A stretch of DNA of 64,000 bases from Xanthobacter autotrophicus (GTDB lineage: Bacteria > Pseudomonadota > Alphaproteobacteria > Rhizobiales > Xanthobacteraceae), in assembly GCF_029991245.1 (NCBI RefSeq), contig NZ_JAIVFO010000001.1:102035-166034 (forward strand), in the 5' to 3' direction. This document shows positions 1 to 9,363 of the stretch, one piece after another. A model generated the notes under the pieces. The model searched no databases and was not told the origin of the DNA. It saw only the letters and a list, made by a program, of their open reading frames with translations. A program made the position numbers and the translations under genes. The number at the start of each line of letters is the position of its first letter. Position 1 is the stretch's first letter.

Positions 1-225
1 GTGCGCGGCCACGTCTTCGGCGTGTGGCACGCCAGCGGCACCTGCCGCATGGGCGATGCGGCGGACCCGCAGGCGGTGGTCGATCCCCAGGGCCGCGTCA
101 TCGGCACCGACAACATCCATGTGGCGGACGCCTCGGTGATGCCGCGCCTGCCGACAGCCAATACCAACATACCGGTAATCATGATCGCCGAGAAGATCGC
201 CGACCATCTCGCCGGCCGTCTCTGA
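1..225 (+). CDS. GMC-family oxidoreductase, C-terminal end (5' cut by window edge)
   Basis: Only the last 74 residues lie in the window. They match the C-terminal domain of glucose-methanol-choline (GMC) flavoprotein oxidoreductases. The conserved catalytic segment HASGTCRMG is followed by V-D-P-x-G-R-V-x-G and by the FAD-binding tail A-x-V-M-P-x-x-P-x-x-N-T-N-x-P, then I-A-E-K-I-A. The family oxidises alcohols such as choline or polyethylene glycol; the substrate cannot be told from this piece. The gene must begin upstream of base 1, so the first codon seen is not a start. It is convergent with the AraC-type gene that follows, with about 20 bases between the two stops. Confidence 0.93.
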   Translation: MRGHVFGVWHASGTCRMGDAADPQAVVDPQGRVIGTDNIHVADASVMPRLPTANTNIPVIMIAEKIADHLAGRL

Positions 226-246
226 AGGCTAGGCCACAGACCAGCC

Positions 247-1200
247 TCAGTCCGCGTTCCCGCCATGGCGCAGGGACGAGGGCGTCCGCCCGAAGCTCTT
301 GCGGAACAGCCGGTTGAAGGTGGCGATATCGTTGAAGCCGGCTTCGAAGGCGATATCGGACACCTTCTTGCCCGCGTTGGCGGGATCGGTCAGGGCGCTG
401 CGGGCAAGATGGAGACGCGACCAGGTGAGATGTTCCTTCAGGGTGACGCCGTGCTGCTGGAACATCTTCTGGAGGGTGCGCACATTGATCTTGTGGCGCT
501 GCGCCACCTGCGACACGCCGAAATCGTGCCGGCTGCAATTGGCCGCGATGTCGAGCAGGATCTCCTGATAGAGCGCATCGCGCCCTTCCGGCCGCCGCGC
601 GGCGGCGCTGCCCCCCGGCCCCGCGGCGAAGGCGAGGAGGCCGAGAAGCGCGCTTTCACAGAACAGCGCCAGGGCGGGCGACAACGGGCGTCCAAGAAGG
701 CCCGCGGCATGCGAGACCAGAATGTCCAGCGCCGGATCGGGGCCGGCCGAAACCCCGAACGGCGCCGCCTTGAGTGCGTCGGCGAGCTTAAGCACCTGAC
801 GCGGGAGGAGCACGAGGGTCACCTCGCCGGCCGCATGGTGCAGCGCGGCCTCCCGCGCGACCACCCCAAGGAAGGCCCGGCCGGCCTCGATGGCGACCGG
901 TTGCATGTCTTCGATACGCACCGTGGCAGATTCGGAACACCTGCCGATGAAGATACCCGGCTCGGGCGACGCGGTGATGTGGAAATTGCCGGGACCGTCT
1001 GCTCTTCCGCCAATAATCGTAACGGTATGCAAGGCTGTGGCCTGGAAGGGCGAAGCCGTCTCTTCCTGCAACTGCGCGCCATCCATGTTGCCGCCGGCCC
1101 CGTCAAAGGCAACTAATGGCAAAACAGGCGACGTCTTCTGCGCAGCGCTTGCACCTATACTTAGCCTATAATGCTTTCCCGCGCTGGTTGTGCTGTTCAT
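247..1200 (-). CDS. AraC-family transcriptional regulator
   Basis: About 317 residues. The last 100 residues hold the two helix-turn-helix units of the AraC/XylS family: first helix pair around F-G-V-S-Q-V-A-Q-R-H-K-I-N-V-R-T-L-Q-K-M-F, second around V-S-D-I-A-F-E-A-G-F-N-D-I-A-T-F-N-R-L-F-R-K. The N-terminal 200 residues look like the AraC-binding-2-type ligand domain. The reading frame stays open to a TTG at 1260; I prefer the ATG at 1200, but no strong ribosome site decides it. The gene faces the GMC oxidoreductase tail and is divergent from the autotransporter, so either could be its target. The inducer is unknown. Confidence 0.88.
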   Translation of the reverse strand: MNSTTSAGKHYRLSIGASAAQKTSPVLPLVAFDGAGGNMDGAQLQEETASPFQATALHTVTIIGGRADGPGNFHITASPEPGIFIGRCSESATVRIEDMQPVAIEAGRAFLGVVAREAALHHAAGEVTLVLLPRQVLKLADALKAAPFGVSAGPDPALDILVSHAAGLLGRPLSPALALFCESALLGLLAFAAGPGGSAAARRPEGRDALYQEILLDIAANCSRHDFGVSQVAQRHKINVRTLQKMFQQHGVTLKEHLTWSRLHLARSALTDPANAGKKVSDIAFEAGFNDIATFNRLFRKSFGRTPSSLRHGGNAD

Positions 1201-1615
1201 CACTGGGTGGCCGCTCCCCGCATCGCAGCGGAGAACAATACAAACAGAGTGTAAATGCAAATGACTGTATTATCGTACCGCCATATAACTTGCGTCAATC
1301 AAACTTACCCAAGGTATTATACACCGGAACCGGCTTCTAAAACTCATACTAACTCACTGTTTTATATCAGCTTTCGTGCATTTCATGCAAAACTGCAACA
1401 CACCCGACGAATATGAAGAAGTTCGCATTTTGAGGTGCGAAGATTCGCCGCCTGCGGAGCGGCGATTGCGTCTGCTGGATAAGTTCGCTGGAGTTGCATG
1501 GTGCCCTAAGCGCACCGGCATCCAAGGGTCGTAGCGTGATCGAAATCTCGCGCCGCGACCGAAACAATGTTTTTCCGGCCGGGTCAGGGCAAACGGCCGA
1601 TCACTGGGGGTTCAG
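1201..1615. promoter_or_regulatory. intergenic regulatory region between AraC gene and autotransporter
   Basis: This 415-base gap is much richer in A/T than its surroundings between about 1240 and 1440, as expected for promoters serving the divergent genes. Visible symmetry: TGCAT-TTC-ATGCA at 1377-1389; TTCGCA-N8-TGCGAA at 422-441 of the second kilobase (1422-1441); and a 7-bp stem TCGCCGC/GCGGCGA at 1445-1465 that would form a hairpin in the autotransporter leader. I see no gene in it. Which protein binds the palindromes is unknown; the neighbouring AraC protein is a candidate. Confidence 0.5.
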
Positions 1616-4600
1616 ATGGCCAATACGGGCGGCACCATCCATTCCGGCGTTTCTGGGGAAGTCTCCCTGCGCCAGCGGCGCACCCGCGCCTTCCTCCTCA
1701 GCACGGCACTGGTTCCGGCCCTCGCCGTGGGCGCACTCCTCGTGCCGACCGCGGCCGAGGCGGCCTGCAACAGCTCCGGTCTCTTCACGGTGACTGTGAA
1801 CTGCACCGGCAACGATCCGAACGGTTTCGTCCTGCTGGACGTGCGGCCGGTTACCGTTAATGCCGGCGCGGGCGTCACCGTCCAGTCGGCGCCGTTCGGC
1901 AACGCCCTCACGATCGGCACGGCGGCCAGCATCACGAGCAATAATACGGCTGCGACGTTCAACGGCTTCATCGACGGTATCGCCTACGGTGCGATCGGCG
2001 ACGTCACGATCAACAATTTCAGCGGGGCCTCCAACGGCCTCTTCGGCGACGGCATCAGCGCCGGCAGCCTGCTCGGCGATGTTTCGGTCCAGAACTTTAC
2101 CGGATCGGCGTCCGGCAATGACAACGGCATCGAGCTGAGCGCCCCCGCCGGTGACATCAATCTTTCCGGCTTCGGCGGCCGCGCCACCGGCACGAACGGC
2201 GACGGCATTGCCGCCACCTCCATCATCGGCAACATCAAGGCCGACAACTTCGTAGCGGCATCCGGCGCTGGCCCCTACATCGTCGGCGGCACCAACGGCC
2301 TCGACCTTCAGACCACCATCGGCAACGTGAGCGTCCAGAATTTCGGCAGCTCCGCGCAGGGTGGCCAGAACGGCATCAATGTCTCGACCGACGTCGGGAA
2401 CATCAACCTGTCCGGCTTCACAGGCAGCGCCCAGGGCACCGCCAACGACGGCATCCAGGCGCAGACGTCGAGCGGCAACATCACCGCCAACAACTTCGGT
2501 GCCAACGCCCTGGTGACCGGTGGTGTGAACGGCCTCGACCTCTCGGCCACCGTCGCCGGCAACATCAACGTCAATAACTTCGCCGGCACCGCCCAGGGCA
2601 CCCTGGGCGCGGGCATCGTTGCCCAGACCGCCCAGGGCGACATCAACGTCAACAGCTTCTCCGGCTCGGCAACCGGCGGTCTCGCGGGCATCGCCCTCAC
2701 CACCGACAACGGCGACATCAACGTCACCAGCTTCTCCGGCACCGCGACGGGCACGGGGCTGGTGAGTTCCGGCCTCTTCGCCTCCGCCGATGAGAACATC
2801 ACCGTCTCCACCACCGGCGCCGCCAGCCTGTCCGGCGGGCTGGCCGGCGTGAACGTGCTCCAGGGCGGGGATGACGTGAACGTCACCCTCGGCGGCACGA
2901 CGCAGGCCACCGGCGGCCCCCTCGGCTTCGGCGTCCTTGTCAACAGCGCGTATCAGGCCACCGGCAACGTGGACGTGAACACCGCCGGCGGAACCTCCGT
3001 TACCGGCGGCCTGGCGGGCATCGCCATCAACAAGACCAGCGTCGGCGGCGATGTGACGGTCAACACCAACGGCACCGTCACCGGCACGTCCGGCCTGGGC
3101 GTGGGTATCGGCGTCAATACCGTCATCGACCAGACGACCACCACCAGCATCACCACGGCCGGCACCACCACGGGCGGTTTCGGCGGCATCTTCGCGTCCA
3201 CCGAGAGCGTATTCGGCAACGCCACCAGCACCATCGACACCCATGGTCAGGTGAGCGGCGGCGCCGGCGTGGCCATCACCGGCATCGCGACGGCGCAGGG
3301 CGGTGGCAAGAATGCCACCAGCACGGTCGAGCAGTACGGCGTCATCAACAACTCGGCGGCGGGCATCCTGGCCGTCGCCTCGGCCAACAATGTCGCGACC
3401 ACCGACGTGCTGGTGGACAACACCATCGACGTGACCGGCTTCGGCGTGATGGCGCTCGCGTCCGGCAAGACCGGCTCGGTGACGGTTGAGACCACCACCG
3501 ACGGTGCGATCACCGCGGGGGGCGCCGGCATCATCGCCGGAGCGGCCGGCGACGACTTCACGGTGGACGTGACCACCAACGCGAAGATTGACGCCGGCAG
3601 CCAGGGCATCATTGCCGGCCTGGTCGGCGACAACGGCACCGTGACGGTGACCAACAACGCGACAATCACGTCCGGCGGCTCGGGCATCATCGCCTTCAAC
3701 ACCGGCGGCGATACCACGGTGAACGTCGAGGAGAAGATCTCCGCCGGCGGCCTGTTCGGTGCGGCGGCCTTCGCCGGCGGCACCGGCGACGCCGTCCTGA
3801 ACGTCAACGCCGTCATCGACCCGCCGGTCATCGGCGGCGCCGCGGTCACCTTCGGCTCGGGTCTCGCCCAGGCCAATGTGAACGCCAATGTCCAGGCCAC
3901 CGGCATCGGCATCCTGGCCGGCAACGTCGGCACCGGCGTGGTGGACGTGAACATCAATGCCGGCGGGACCATCCAGTCCGACGGCATCGGCGTCTCCACC
4001 TTCAAGATCGGCGACGGCGCGACCACCATCGACGTCGACGCAGCCATCGGCGGCCTGACCGGGACGGCCACCGGCGGCGACGGCATCTTCGCCCTCGGCA
4101 TCGGCAACACGCCCATCACCATCAAAACCACCGCCAACGGCACCATCAACGCCGGCGACGACGGCATCTCGGTGGCCCATCTGGGCTCCGGCGACATCGC
4201 CATCACCACCGAAGCCGTCATCACCGCGGGTGACGAGGGCATCCAGGTGCTCAGCGGCGCGCTGGCCCCCAGCTCGGTGACGGTGACCAACAACGCCGCC
4301 ATCAACGCCACCGACAACGGCATCTTCATCCTGAAGGGTGGCGATGGCGACGTGACGGTGAACGCCAACGCCAACATCACCTCTACCAACGGCAACGGCA
4401 TCGAGGCCAACGCCCTCTTCGGCACCGGCAACGTGACCGTGGCCCAGAAGGATGCCACCACCATCACCGCCGCCGACATCGGCATCATCGCCTCCAAGTC
4501 CTTCGGGACCGGCGACGTGAAGGTGACCATCGGCGAGGACAGCACCATCACTGCCGGCTCCGGCGGCATCGTGGCCCTCAAGGCCTTCGGTGACAGCGCC

Positions 4601-7462
4601 AGCGGCACCGCGGTGCTGGTGGAGACGGGCAAGAACAGCTCGATCACCGCGACCAGCGGCATCGGCATCACCGCCGGCCAGGGCTTCGGCGACGGCAACG
4701 TGGTCGTCACCACCGGCGAGGGCAGCACCATCAATGCCGGCCTCGGCGGCATCGCGGCCCTGAAGCTCTTCGGCGACAGCGCCACCGTGGGCGGCGACGC
4801 CGTGACGGTGACGACCGGCAAGAACAGCTCGATCCTGACCTCCGGCGTCGGCATCACCGCCGGCCAGTCGTTCGGCGACGGCAACGTGGTGGTGACCACC
4901 GGCGAAGGCTCGACCATCGGCTCGAACCCCTTCGTCGACCCCTCGGCGCCGGTCTTCGCGGGCATCGTTGCCGGCAAGGCCTTCGGCGATGGCAACCTGA
5001 CGACCACCACCGGCCTCAACAGCATCATCTTTGCCGCGACCAACGGCATCACCTCGGCCCATCTCTTCGGCACCGGCGACAACAGCGTCACCACCGGCGA
5101 GAATTCGGCCATCCTGGCCGGAAACGACGGCATCTACTCGACCTCCCTGTTCACGACCGGCGCCACTTCGGTGACCACCGGCACCAACAGCCTGGTCTCT
5201 GCCGTTGACGATGGCATCGTCGCGGACAAGTTCGGCGGCTCGGGCGACCTGACGGTCACCATCGGTGCCACCAGCGCCGTGGTTGCCGGCGACGACGGCA
5301 TCCAGGTGTCCAACCGCTCCTTCGGGACCGGCAACATCTTCGTGAACGTCCTCGGCGGCACCAACATCAAGCCCACCGTGATCTCCGCGGATGACGACGC
5401 CATCCACGCCCACGGCTGGGACAATGTGGATGTCACCACCGGTTCGTATGTCCAGATCATCGGTGACGCCAACAAGGGTGGGTCCGGCAACGCGATCCGC
5501 ATCTCGGACGCGGACATCGCCACCGTGACCATCGGCACGAACAACGTCGTGTCCGGCTCGGGCCAGTCCTGGTCCAACGCCGTGATCTCGGTGCGCAGTG
5601 ATGACGCGACCACCATCACGGTGGGCGCCGACTCGCTGGTGAGTTCCTGGGCCTACGCCAGCAACGGCGACATCGTCACCGCTGCCAGCGACATCGTGAT
5701 CGACACCGACGGCGGTGCGACCCTCATCGAGAACTACGGCACCATCGTTGGTCGCGTCGGCCTGACCCACAACGACGACGTGTTCAACAACTACAGCTCG
5801 AACACCTGGGTCACGGTCGGCAACAACTACTTCGGCGCCGGCTACGACCAGGTGAACAACCCCGGCCGCGTGGTCACCGCGCTCCAGGGCGCGGTCGCCG
5901 AGACCACCTCGTTCAACGACCTCGAGCTCTTCAACAACGGCGATGCCGCCTATCTCGGCGCCGGCCTGCTCGACCTTCGGGACGAAGTCCCCGGCCAGAT
6001 CGCCTGGAACGGCGCCCGCGACGTGACCTACGTGAGCGGCGTGTTCAACGGTACCGGCAACAGCACGGTGGGCCTCGACACCTTCGTCGGCGCCGCCGGC
6101 TCCACCTCGGACATCCTCCAGGTGGGCGGCCTCGACAAGGACGGCATCGCGATCGCCGGCCTCGTCACCACCGGCCAGACCGCGCTGCTGATCAACGACG
6201 TCAACACCGGACCCGGCGCGTGGAACCTCGCGGGTATCAAGGTGGTGGACGTGGTCGATCCGGCCGGCGTGACCTACGGCAAGAACACCCCCGGCGAGAC
6301 CCCGAGCTTCGTGATCTCCTCGGCTTCGACGAACTACAGCGCCAAGTTCGGCGGTGTGATCGACAAGGGCCTGTTCTTCTACGACCTCCTCGCCATCGGC
6401 AACGACCAGTACCTGATCGGCATGCCCGACCAGGAAGCGTACGAACTGCCGAAGCTGGTCACCGGCGCCCAGGCCATCTGGCATGAGACCACCGGCGTGT
6501 GGCTCGACCGCCAGGCCGACCTGCGCACCTACCTGCAGGGCACGACCACGACCCTCGTCACCAAGGAAGGCGTGAAGACCGTCAACGGTGCTCCGGGCTC
6601 CGTCACCCCCGGCATCTGGGGCAAGGTGGTCGGCAGCTGGGGCTCGCGGGACGCTTCCGACAACTACAGCGCCTACGGCCGCTCCTACGGCTTCGACACC
6701 GGCTACAACCAGAACATCTACGGGTTCATGGCCGGCGCCGATTTCGGCAAGGAAGGCGTGTTCGGCCCGAACGACGCAGTGGTGTTCGGTGTCCTCGGCG
6801 GCTACCTGACCTCCGACCTCTCGTTCGACTCTTCGCAGACCTCGGCGAACTACTCGGGCGGCACGGTTGGCGTCTACGCCACCTACATCAACAACAACTG
6901 GTTCCTCGACGCCCTGTTCAAGGCTGACTTCCTGTCCATGGACTACGACGCCCCCACCCTCGTCGGGTCGGGCTACTTCGGTCAGTCCACGGATGCCAAG
7001 AACCTCGGCTTCGTGGTCGATACCGGCTACCGCTTCTACAAGTGGGGCGCGTCCGGCTTCGTGGATGGCCTTGCCACCCTCAGCTACGTGAACACCAACA
7101 TTTCGAACCTCACCCTCGTGCCCGGCACGCTGGTGGACTTCGGAAACAACGACAGCCTGCGGGGCAGCATCGGTGCCCGGGTCGGAGCCAATGCCTACGA
7201 CGCGGCCACCTACCGGGTCGAGGCCAGCCTCACCGGTCGCCTGTGGTACGAGTTCCTCGGCGACAATGCGGTCACGATCTACAACCCCGGCCTGCCCTTC
7301 AACACCGTCGATAATTTCGACGGGCTGTTCGGCGAAGTGGGCGTGGGCCTGAACTTCTTCGCCAAGGACAGCGGCTGGAACGGCTTCACCAATGCCGACG
7401 TCAAGTTCGGCGACAGCTACGTCGCCGGCAGCGCGAAGGGTGGCGTTCGCTACCAGTGGTGA
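1616..7462 (+). CDS. giant autotransporter (type Va) with repetitive passenger
   Basis: 1948 residues. Residues 1-50 form an extended signal peptide: a charged stretch R-Q-R-R-T-R, a hydrophobic core and an A-E-A-A cleavage region followed by C-N. Residues about 60-1500 are a G/N/T/V-rich beta-helix passenger built of degenerate units of about 40 residues, with recurrent G-D-G-I-x-A, N-S-S-I-x-A and F-G-D-G-N-V-V-V-T-T-G motifs. Residues about 1665-1948 are the outer-membrane beta-barrel, starting at P-G-I-W-G-K-V-V-G-S-W-G and ending in the typical aromatic C-terminus R-Y-Q-W. The protein should be exported by Sec, insert with BAM help and display the passenger outside. Typical roles are adhesion, aggregation or biofilm; nothing here identifies a ligand or protease site. 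A strong terminator follows directly. Confidence 0.93.
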   Translation: MANTGGTIHSGVSGEVSLRQRRTRAFLLSTALVPALAVGALLVPTAAEAACNSSGLFTVTVNCTGNDPNGFVLLDVRPVTVNAGAGVTVQSAPFGNALTIGTAASITSNNTAATFNGFIDGIAYGAIGDVTINNFSGASNGLFGDGISAGSLLGDVSVQNFTGSASGNDNGIELSAPAGDINLSGFGGRATGTNGDGIAATSIIGNIKADNFVAASGAGPYIVGGTNGLDLQTTIGNVSVQNFGSSAQGGQNGINVSTDVGNINLSGFTGSAQGTANDGIQAQTSSGNITANNFGANALVTGGVNGLDLSATVAGNINVNNFAGTAQGTLGAGIVAQTAQGDINVNSFSGSATGGLAGIALTTDNGDINVTSFSGTATGTGLVSSGLFASADENITVSTTGAASLSGGLAGVNVLQGGDDVNVTLGGTTQATGGPLGFGVLVNSAYQATGNVDVNTAGGTSVTGGLAGIAINKTSVGGDVTVNTNGTVTGTSGLGVGIGVNTVIDQTTTTSITTAGTTTGGFGGIFASTESVFGNATSTIDTHGQVSGGAGVAITGIATAQGGGKNATSTVEQYGVINNSAAGILAVASANNVATTDVLVDNTIDVTGFGVMALASGKTGSVTVETTTDGAITAGGAGIIAGAAGDDFTVDVTTNAKIDAGSQGIIAGLVGDNGTVTVTNNATITSGGSGIIAFNTGGDTTVNVEEKISAGGLFGAAAFAGGTGDAVLNVNAVIDPPVIGGAAVTFGSGLAQANVNANVQATGIGILAGNVGTGVVDVNINAGGTIQSDGIGVSTFKIGDGATTIDVDAAIGGLTGTATGGDGIFALGIGNTPITIKTTANGTINAGDDGISVAHLGSGDIAITTEAVITAGDEGIQVLSGALAPSSVTVTNNAAINATDNGIFILKGGDGDVTVNANANITSTNGNGIEANALFGTGNVTVAQKDATTITAADIGIIASKSFGTGDVKVTIGEDSTITAGSGGIVALKAFGDSASGTAVLVETGKNSSITATSGIGITAGQGFGDGNVVVTTGEGSTINAGLGGIAALKLFGDSATVGGDAVTVTTGKNSSILTSGVGITAGQSFGDGNVVVTTGEGSTIGSNPFVDPSAPVFAGIVAGKAFGDGNLTTTTGLNSIIFAATNGITSAHLFGTGDNSVTTGENSAILAGNDGIYSTSLFTTGATSVTTGTNSLVSAVDDGIVADKFGGSGDLTVTIGATSAVVAGDDGIQVSNRSFGTGNIFVNVLGGTNIKPTVISADDDAIHAHGWDNVDVTTGSYVQIIGDANKGGSGNAIRISDADIATVTIGTNNVVSGSGQSWSNAVISVRSDDATTITVGADSLVSSWAYASNGDIVTAASDIVIDTDGGATLIENYGTIVGRVGLTHNDDVFNNYSSNTWVTVGNNYFGAGYDQVNNPGRVVTALQGAVAETTSFNDLELFNNGDAAYLGAGLLDLRDEVPGQIAWNGARDVTYVSGVFNGTGNSTVGLDTFVGAAGSTSDILQVGGLDKDGIAIAGLVTTGQTALLINDVNTGPGAWNLAGIKVVDVVDPAGVTYGKNTPGETPSFVISSASTNYSAKFGGVIDKGLFFYDLLAIGNDQYLIGMPDQEAYELPKLVTGAQAIWHETTGVWLDRQADLRTYLQGTTTTLVTKEGVKTVNGAPGSVTPGIWGKVVGSWGSRDASDNYSAYGRSYGFDTGYNQNIYGFMAGADFGKEGVFGPNDAVVFGVLGGYLTSDLSFDSSQTSANYSGGTVGVYATYINNNWFLDALFKADFLSMDYDAPTLVGSGYFGQSTDAKNLGFVVDTGYRFYKWGASGFVDGLATLSYVNTNISNLTLVPGTLVDFGNNDSLRGSIGARVGANAYDAATYRVEASLTGRLWYEFLGDNAVTIYNPGLPFNTVDNFDGLFGEVGVGLNFFAKDSGWNGFTNADVKFGDSYVAGSAKGGVRYQW

Positions 7463-7485
7463 GATCGCCCGATCGGGCTGAAATG

Positions 7486-7513
7486 AGGCGGCGTGCTCCG
7501 GCACGCCGCCTTT
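7486..7513 (+). terminator. rho-independent-type terminator of the autotransporter gene
   Basis: GGCGGCGTGC at 7487-7496 pairs perfectly with GCACGCCGCC at 7501-7510 around a TCCG loop, with an added A-T pair and TTT after it. It lies 24 bases after the autotransporter stop codon. Confidence 0.8.
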
Positions 7514-7566
7514 CCTCACTCAGCGGCAGGCGGATCGGCTCGACCCCCTTCCGGTTAAGGCACCAA

Positions 7567-7735
7567 AGCTTTTTCGAGTGAAGCGGATCCTGGTTCGCCC
7601 GAAAACGCGTCAACACGAGTGGATCAAAGCGGTGTGGTTCGACCTGCTCGCGACCGATGGGTTCCGTCTGTCGCAGCCGAACCACTAGGATCTGAAGCGA
7701 TTGCCGTGAGCCGCTGCAAACGGAAGGCGCTTTCA
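7567..7735. repeat. interspersed mosaic repeat, copy R1
   Basis: The segment from the TCGAGTGAAGCGG motif to AGCGATTGCCGTGAGCC at 7695-7711 matches the reverse complement of 59343-59437, with extra sequence inserted in the middle here. The core AGCG(A/G)TTGCCGTGAGCC followed by a (G)AACGG tail is also found at 25523-25550. Similar mosaic elements are widespread between genes of Hyphomicrobiales. It overlaps the 5' leader of the IalB-like gene and may supply transcribed hairpins. Confidence 0.65.
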
Positions 7736-7741
7736 TGCGAG

Positions 7742-8365
7742 ATGTCGGAGACGTCCGTGACCACTTCCCAATCGTTTTCCCTCCGTTTCGGTGCGGTGCT
7801 CGGCGCCGGCGCCGCTGTGATCCTGGCGGTCACCTGGCTGGTGGCCATGTCGGCAGCCGAAGCCCAGCAGCGCCCGGCCCAGCCGGCGGCTCCCGCTGCT
7901 CCCGCGGCTCCGACCGGACCGGTGAAGACCGAGACCCAACGCTTCGATAGCTGGATCCTGACCTGTCAGGAGCTTCCCCCGGCGGCCGGCGCCAAGACCT
8001 CCAAGAGGACCTGCTGGGCCACCATGCGCGTCACTGACGCCAAGTCGAACCGCGTCGTACTGGTCCTCAAGGTCGGCCGCGACGGCAAGGATGTGCCCAC
8101 CGTCGCCGTCACCACCCCCACCGGTGTGATCGTGCGCGAAGGCGTCGACATCACGCTTGGACAGAACGTGCGGCGCCTCGCCTTCCAGACCTGCGGCCAG
8201 GCCGAGTGCGAGGCTTCCATCGCCTATGACCAGGCCTTCGCCAACGATCTCGCCGCCGCCAAGGAGGCGACAGTGGGCTTCTATCTGGCGGACGGTCGGC
8301 AGGTGAACGTCAAGGTGGCCATCGGCGGCATCGACAAGGTTCTCGCCACCCTGAAGAAGGGCTGA
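7742..8365 (+). CDS. invasion-associated locus B (IalB) family protein
   Basis: 207 residues from the ATG at 7742. Residues 12-41 form a hydrophobic export signal ending A-E-A-Q, then comes a low-complexity P/A linker (Q-P-A-A-P-A-A-P). The rest matches the IalB family: F-D-S-W-I-L-T-C-Q-E near the start, paired cysteines (LTCQE, RTCWA, QTCGQAECE) and the late A-F-A-N-D-L-A-A-A-K segment. IalB was named in Bartonella, where it aids erythrocyte invasion; in free-living alphaproteobacteria it is a periplasmic or envelope protein of unknown job. The reading frame extends upstream to 7619, but that part lies in repeat R1 and lacks a signal peptide, so the later ATG is preferred. Confidence 0.85.
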   Translation: MSETSVTTSQSFSLRFGAVLGAGAAVILAVTWLVAMSAAEAQQRPAQPAAPAAPAAPTGPVKTETQRFDSWILTCQELPPAAGAKTSKRTCWATMRVTDAKSNRVVLVLKVGRDGKDVPTVAVTTPTGVIVREGVDITLGQNVRRLAFQTCGQAECEASIAYDQAFANDLAAAKEATVGFYLADGRQVNVKVAIGGIDKVLATLKKG

Positions 8366-8367
8366 TG

Positions 8368-8402
8368 CCCATGGCCGATAAGCGTGATTCATCGGCCATG
8401 GG
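8368..8402 (+). terminator. stem-loop after the IalB-like gene
   Basis: CCCATGGCCGAT at 8368-8379 pairs perfectly with ATCGGCCATGGG at 8391-8402 around an 11-base loop, three bases after the stop codon. There is no T-run, so it may be an mRNA-stabilising hairpin rather than an intrinsic terminator. Confidence 0.55.
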
Positions 8403-8993
8403 TACACGCCCGCGCGGAGACTGAGCACTCCCTCTCCCGTACCGGTCAAAGGCCGGCGACGTTGGTATGCCCTGACGCTGGGAGAATCCCGATGGCGGGG
8501 TATTCCAAGTCCGAGTGGCGACTGAGCCTTCTGCCGGAAGAATTCCGCATAGGGGGTTATGAACCAGCCGGCGCACGTCGCAGCCGTCCTGTCTGCCCCG
8601 GACCGCTTGAGGCGCAGCATCGGGATGACGCGGCACCACCGGGTCGCGTCAGGAAAATGGGCAAACCGGCCATTCTGGAACGGTCTACGTGAGCCAAAGT
8701 GAGCGGAAAGCGCTCCGGGATCACTGGCCTCGACGGGTGGATAGGCCCAGGGATAACGGTAAGCGGCATGTGGACGTCGCCCGTTGGCTCATGGTTGCCG
8801 AAGACGATCGGCACCACGTCGAGGACGACGAAGTCACCCCCACGGTTCCGATCCGGCGGAAAGACTCGCTCACATTGGAAGCGCAGTCCGTAGCGTCCGA
8901 TACGTAGGGCAACGCCGGACGGCAGCGGCTCCCGGGTCTGGCCATGGGCTCAGGTCACCGCCTCCACCGAATGCGCCGAGGTGCCACGCGGCA
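8403..8993. other. gene-poor stretch, no supported gene
   Basis: Nearly 600 bases with no convincing coding region on either strand; the open frames here lack family features and have shadow-like composition. A piece at about 8691-8716 (GTGAGCC, then GAGCGGAAAGCGCTCC) resembles the end of the interspersed repeat core seen at 7701-7730. The stretch separates the chromosomal IalB-like gene from the IS and integrative-element debris, and is probably decayed island sequence. Confidence 0.5.
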
Positions 8994-9158
8994 GAACAGA
9001 TTATCGGGATCTTGAAGGAGCACGAGGCCGGCGTTCCGGTCGCGGAGCTGTGCCGGAAGCACGGCGTCAGCGATGTGAGCATCGGCAAGTGGAAAGCCCG
9101 CTTCGGCGGCCTGGAGGTGTCGGAGGCCAAGCGGCTGCGGGCGCTGGAGGATGAACGA
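8994..9158 (+). pseudogene. IS3-family transposase OrfA fragment
   Basis: About 53 in-frame residues starting E-Q-I-I-G-I-L-K-E-H-E-A-G and running through E-L-C-R-K-H-G-V-S-D-V-S, G-K-W-K-A-R-F-G-G-L-E-V-S-E-A-K-R-L-R-A-L-E-D-E. This is the helix-turn-helix start of OrfA of IS3-family elements. The usual first residues (M-x-x-x-R-F-T/S-x-E) are missing, the frame breaks after L-E-D-E, and there is no OrfB or inverted repeats nearby. It is a dead remnant, cut at its right side within 50 bases of the left end of the integrative elements. Confidence 0.85.
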
Positions 9159-9241
9159 CCTGTTCATCGGCGAGCTGACCGAGGATGACAAGCTCGTCTA
9201 ACTATTTGATTTAAATTGAATATTATGATGCGAAAAATTCA

Positions 9242-9263
9242 GATACCCCCGAATGTACCCCCA
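9242..9263. repeat. GATACCCCC-N5-TACCCCCA motif, copy 1
   Basis: First of three copies (others at 10064-10085 and 19443-19464), each with exactly five bases between the two C-rich halves. Two follow an A/T-rich left end of an element; the third is just upstream of the integrase start. They may be integrase arm-binding sites. Confidence 0.6.
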
Positions 9264-9363
9264 TTCTTCGCCGCAGCCCCATTGAGCGCCGCAAATCAAA
9301 GGAGGGCACGAAATTCCGCGCGTGGGGCCTCAAACGGTCACACCCCATCCCCGCCTGAAAGAA

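Noticed and set aside
1616..6000. Repeats in the autotransporter region as a possible CRISPR array
   Set aside because: They are degenerate protein-coding repeats with no constant repeat or spacer lengths.
1601..7519. Minus-strand open frame of about 1970 codons covering the whole autotransporter gene
   Set aside because: The plus frame has a signal peptide, repeat structure and beta-barrel. The opposite frame arises from the high GC content and the codon bias of G/N/T-rich repeats, and has no domain.
8403..8600. Possible riboswitch or small RNA in the gap after the IalB-like gene
   Set aside because: I could not match any known conserved core, and the downstream sequence is not a gene.
8384..8692. 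Small plus-strand frame after the IalB-like gene
   Set aside because: Arginine/proline-rich, no ribosome site, no similarity, and it lies in a decayed region.
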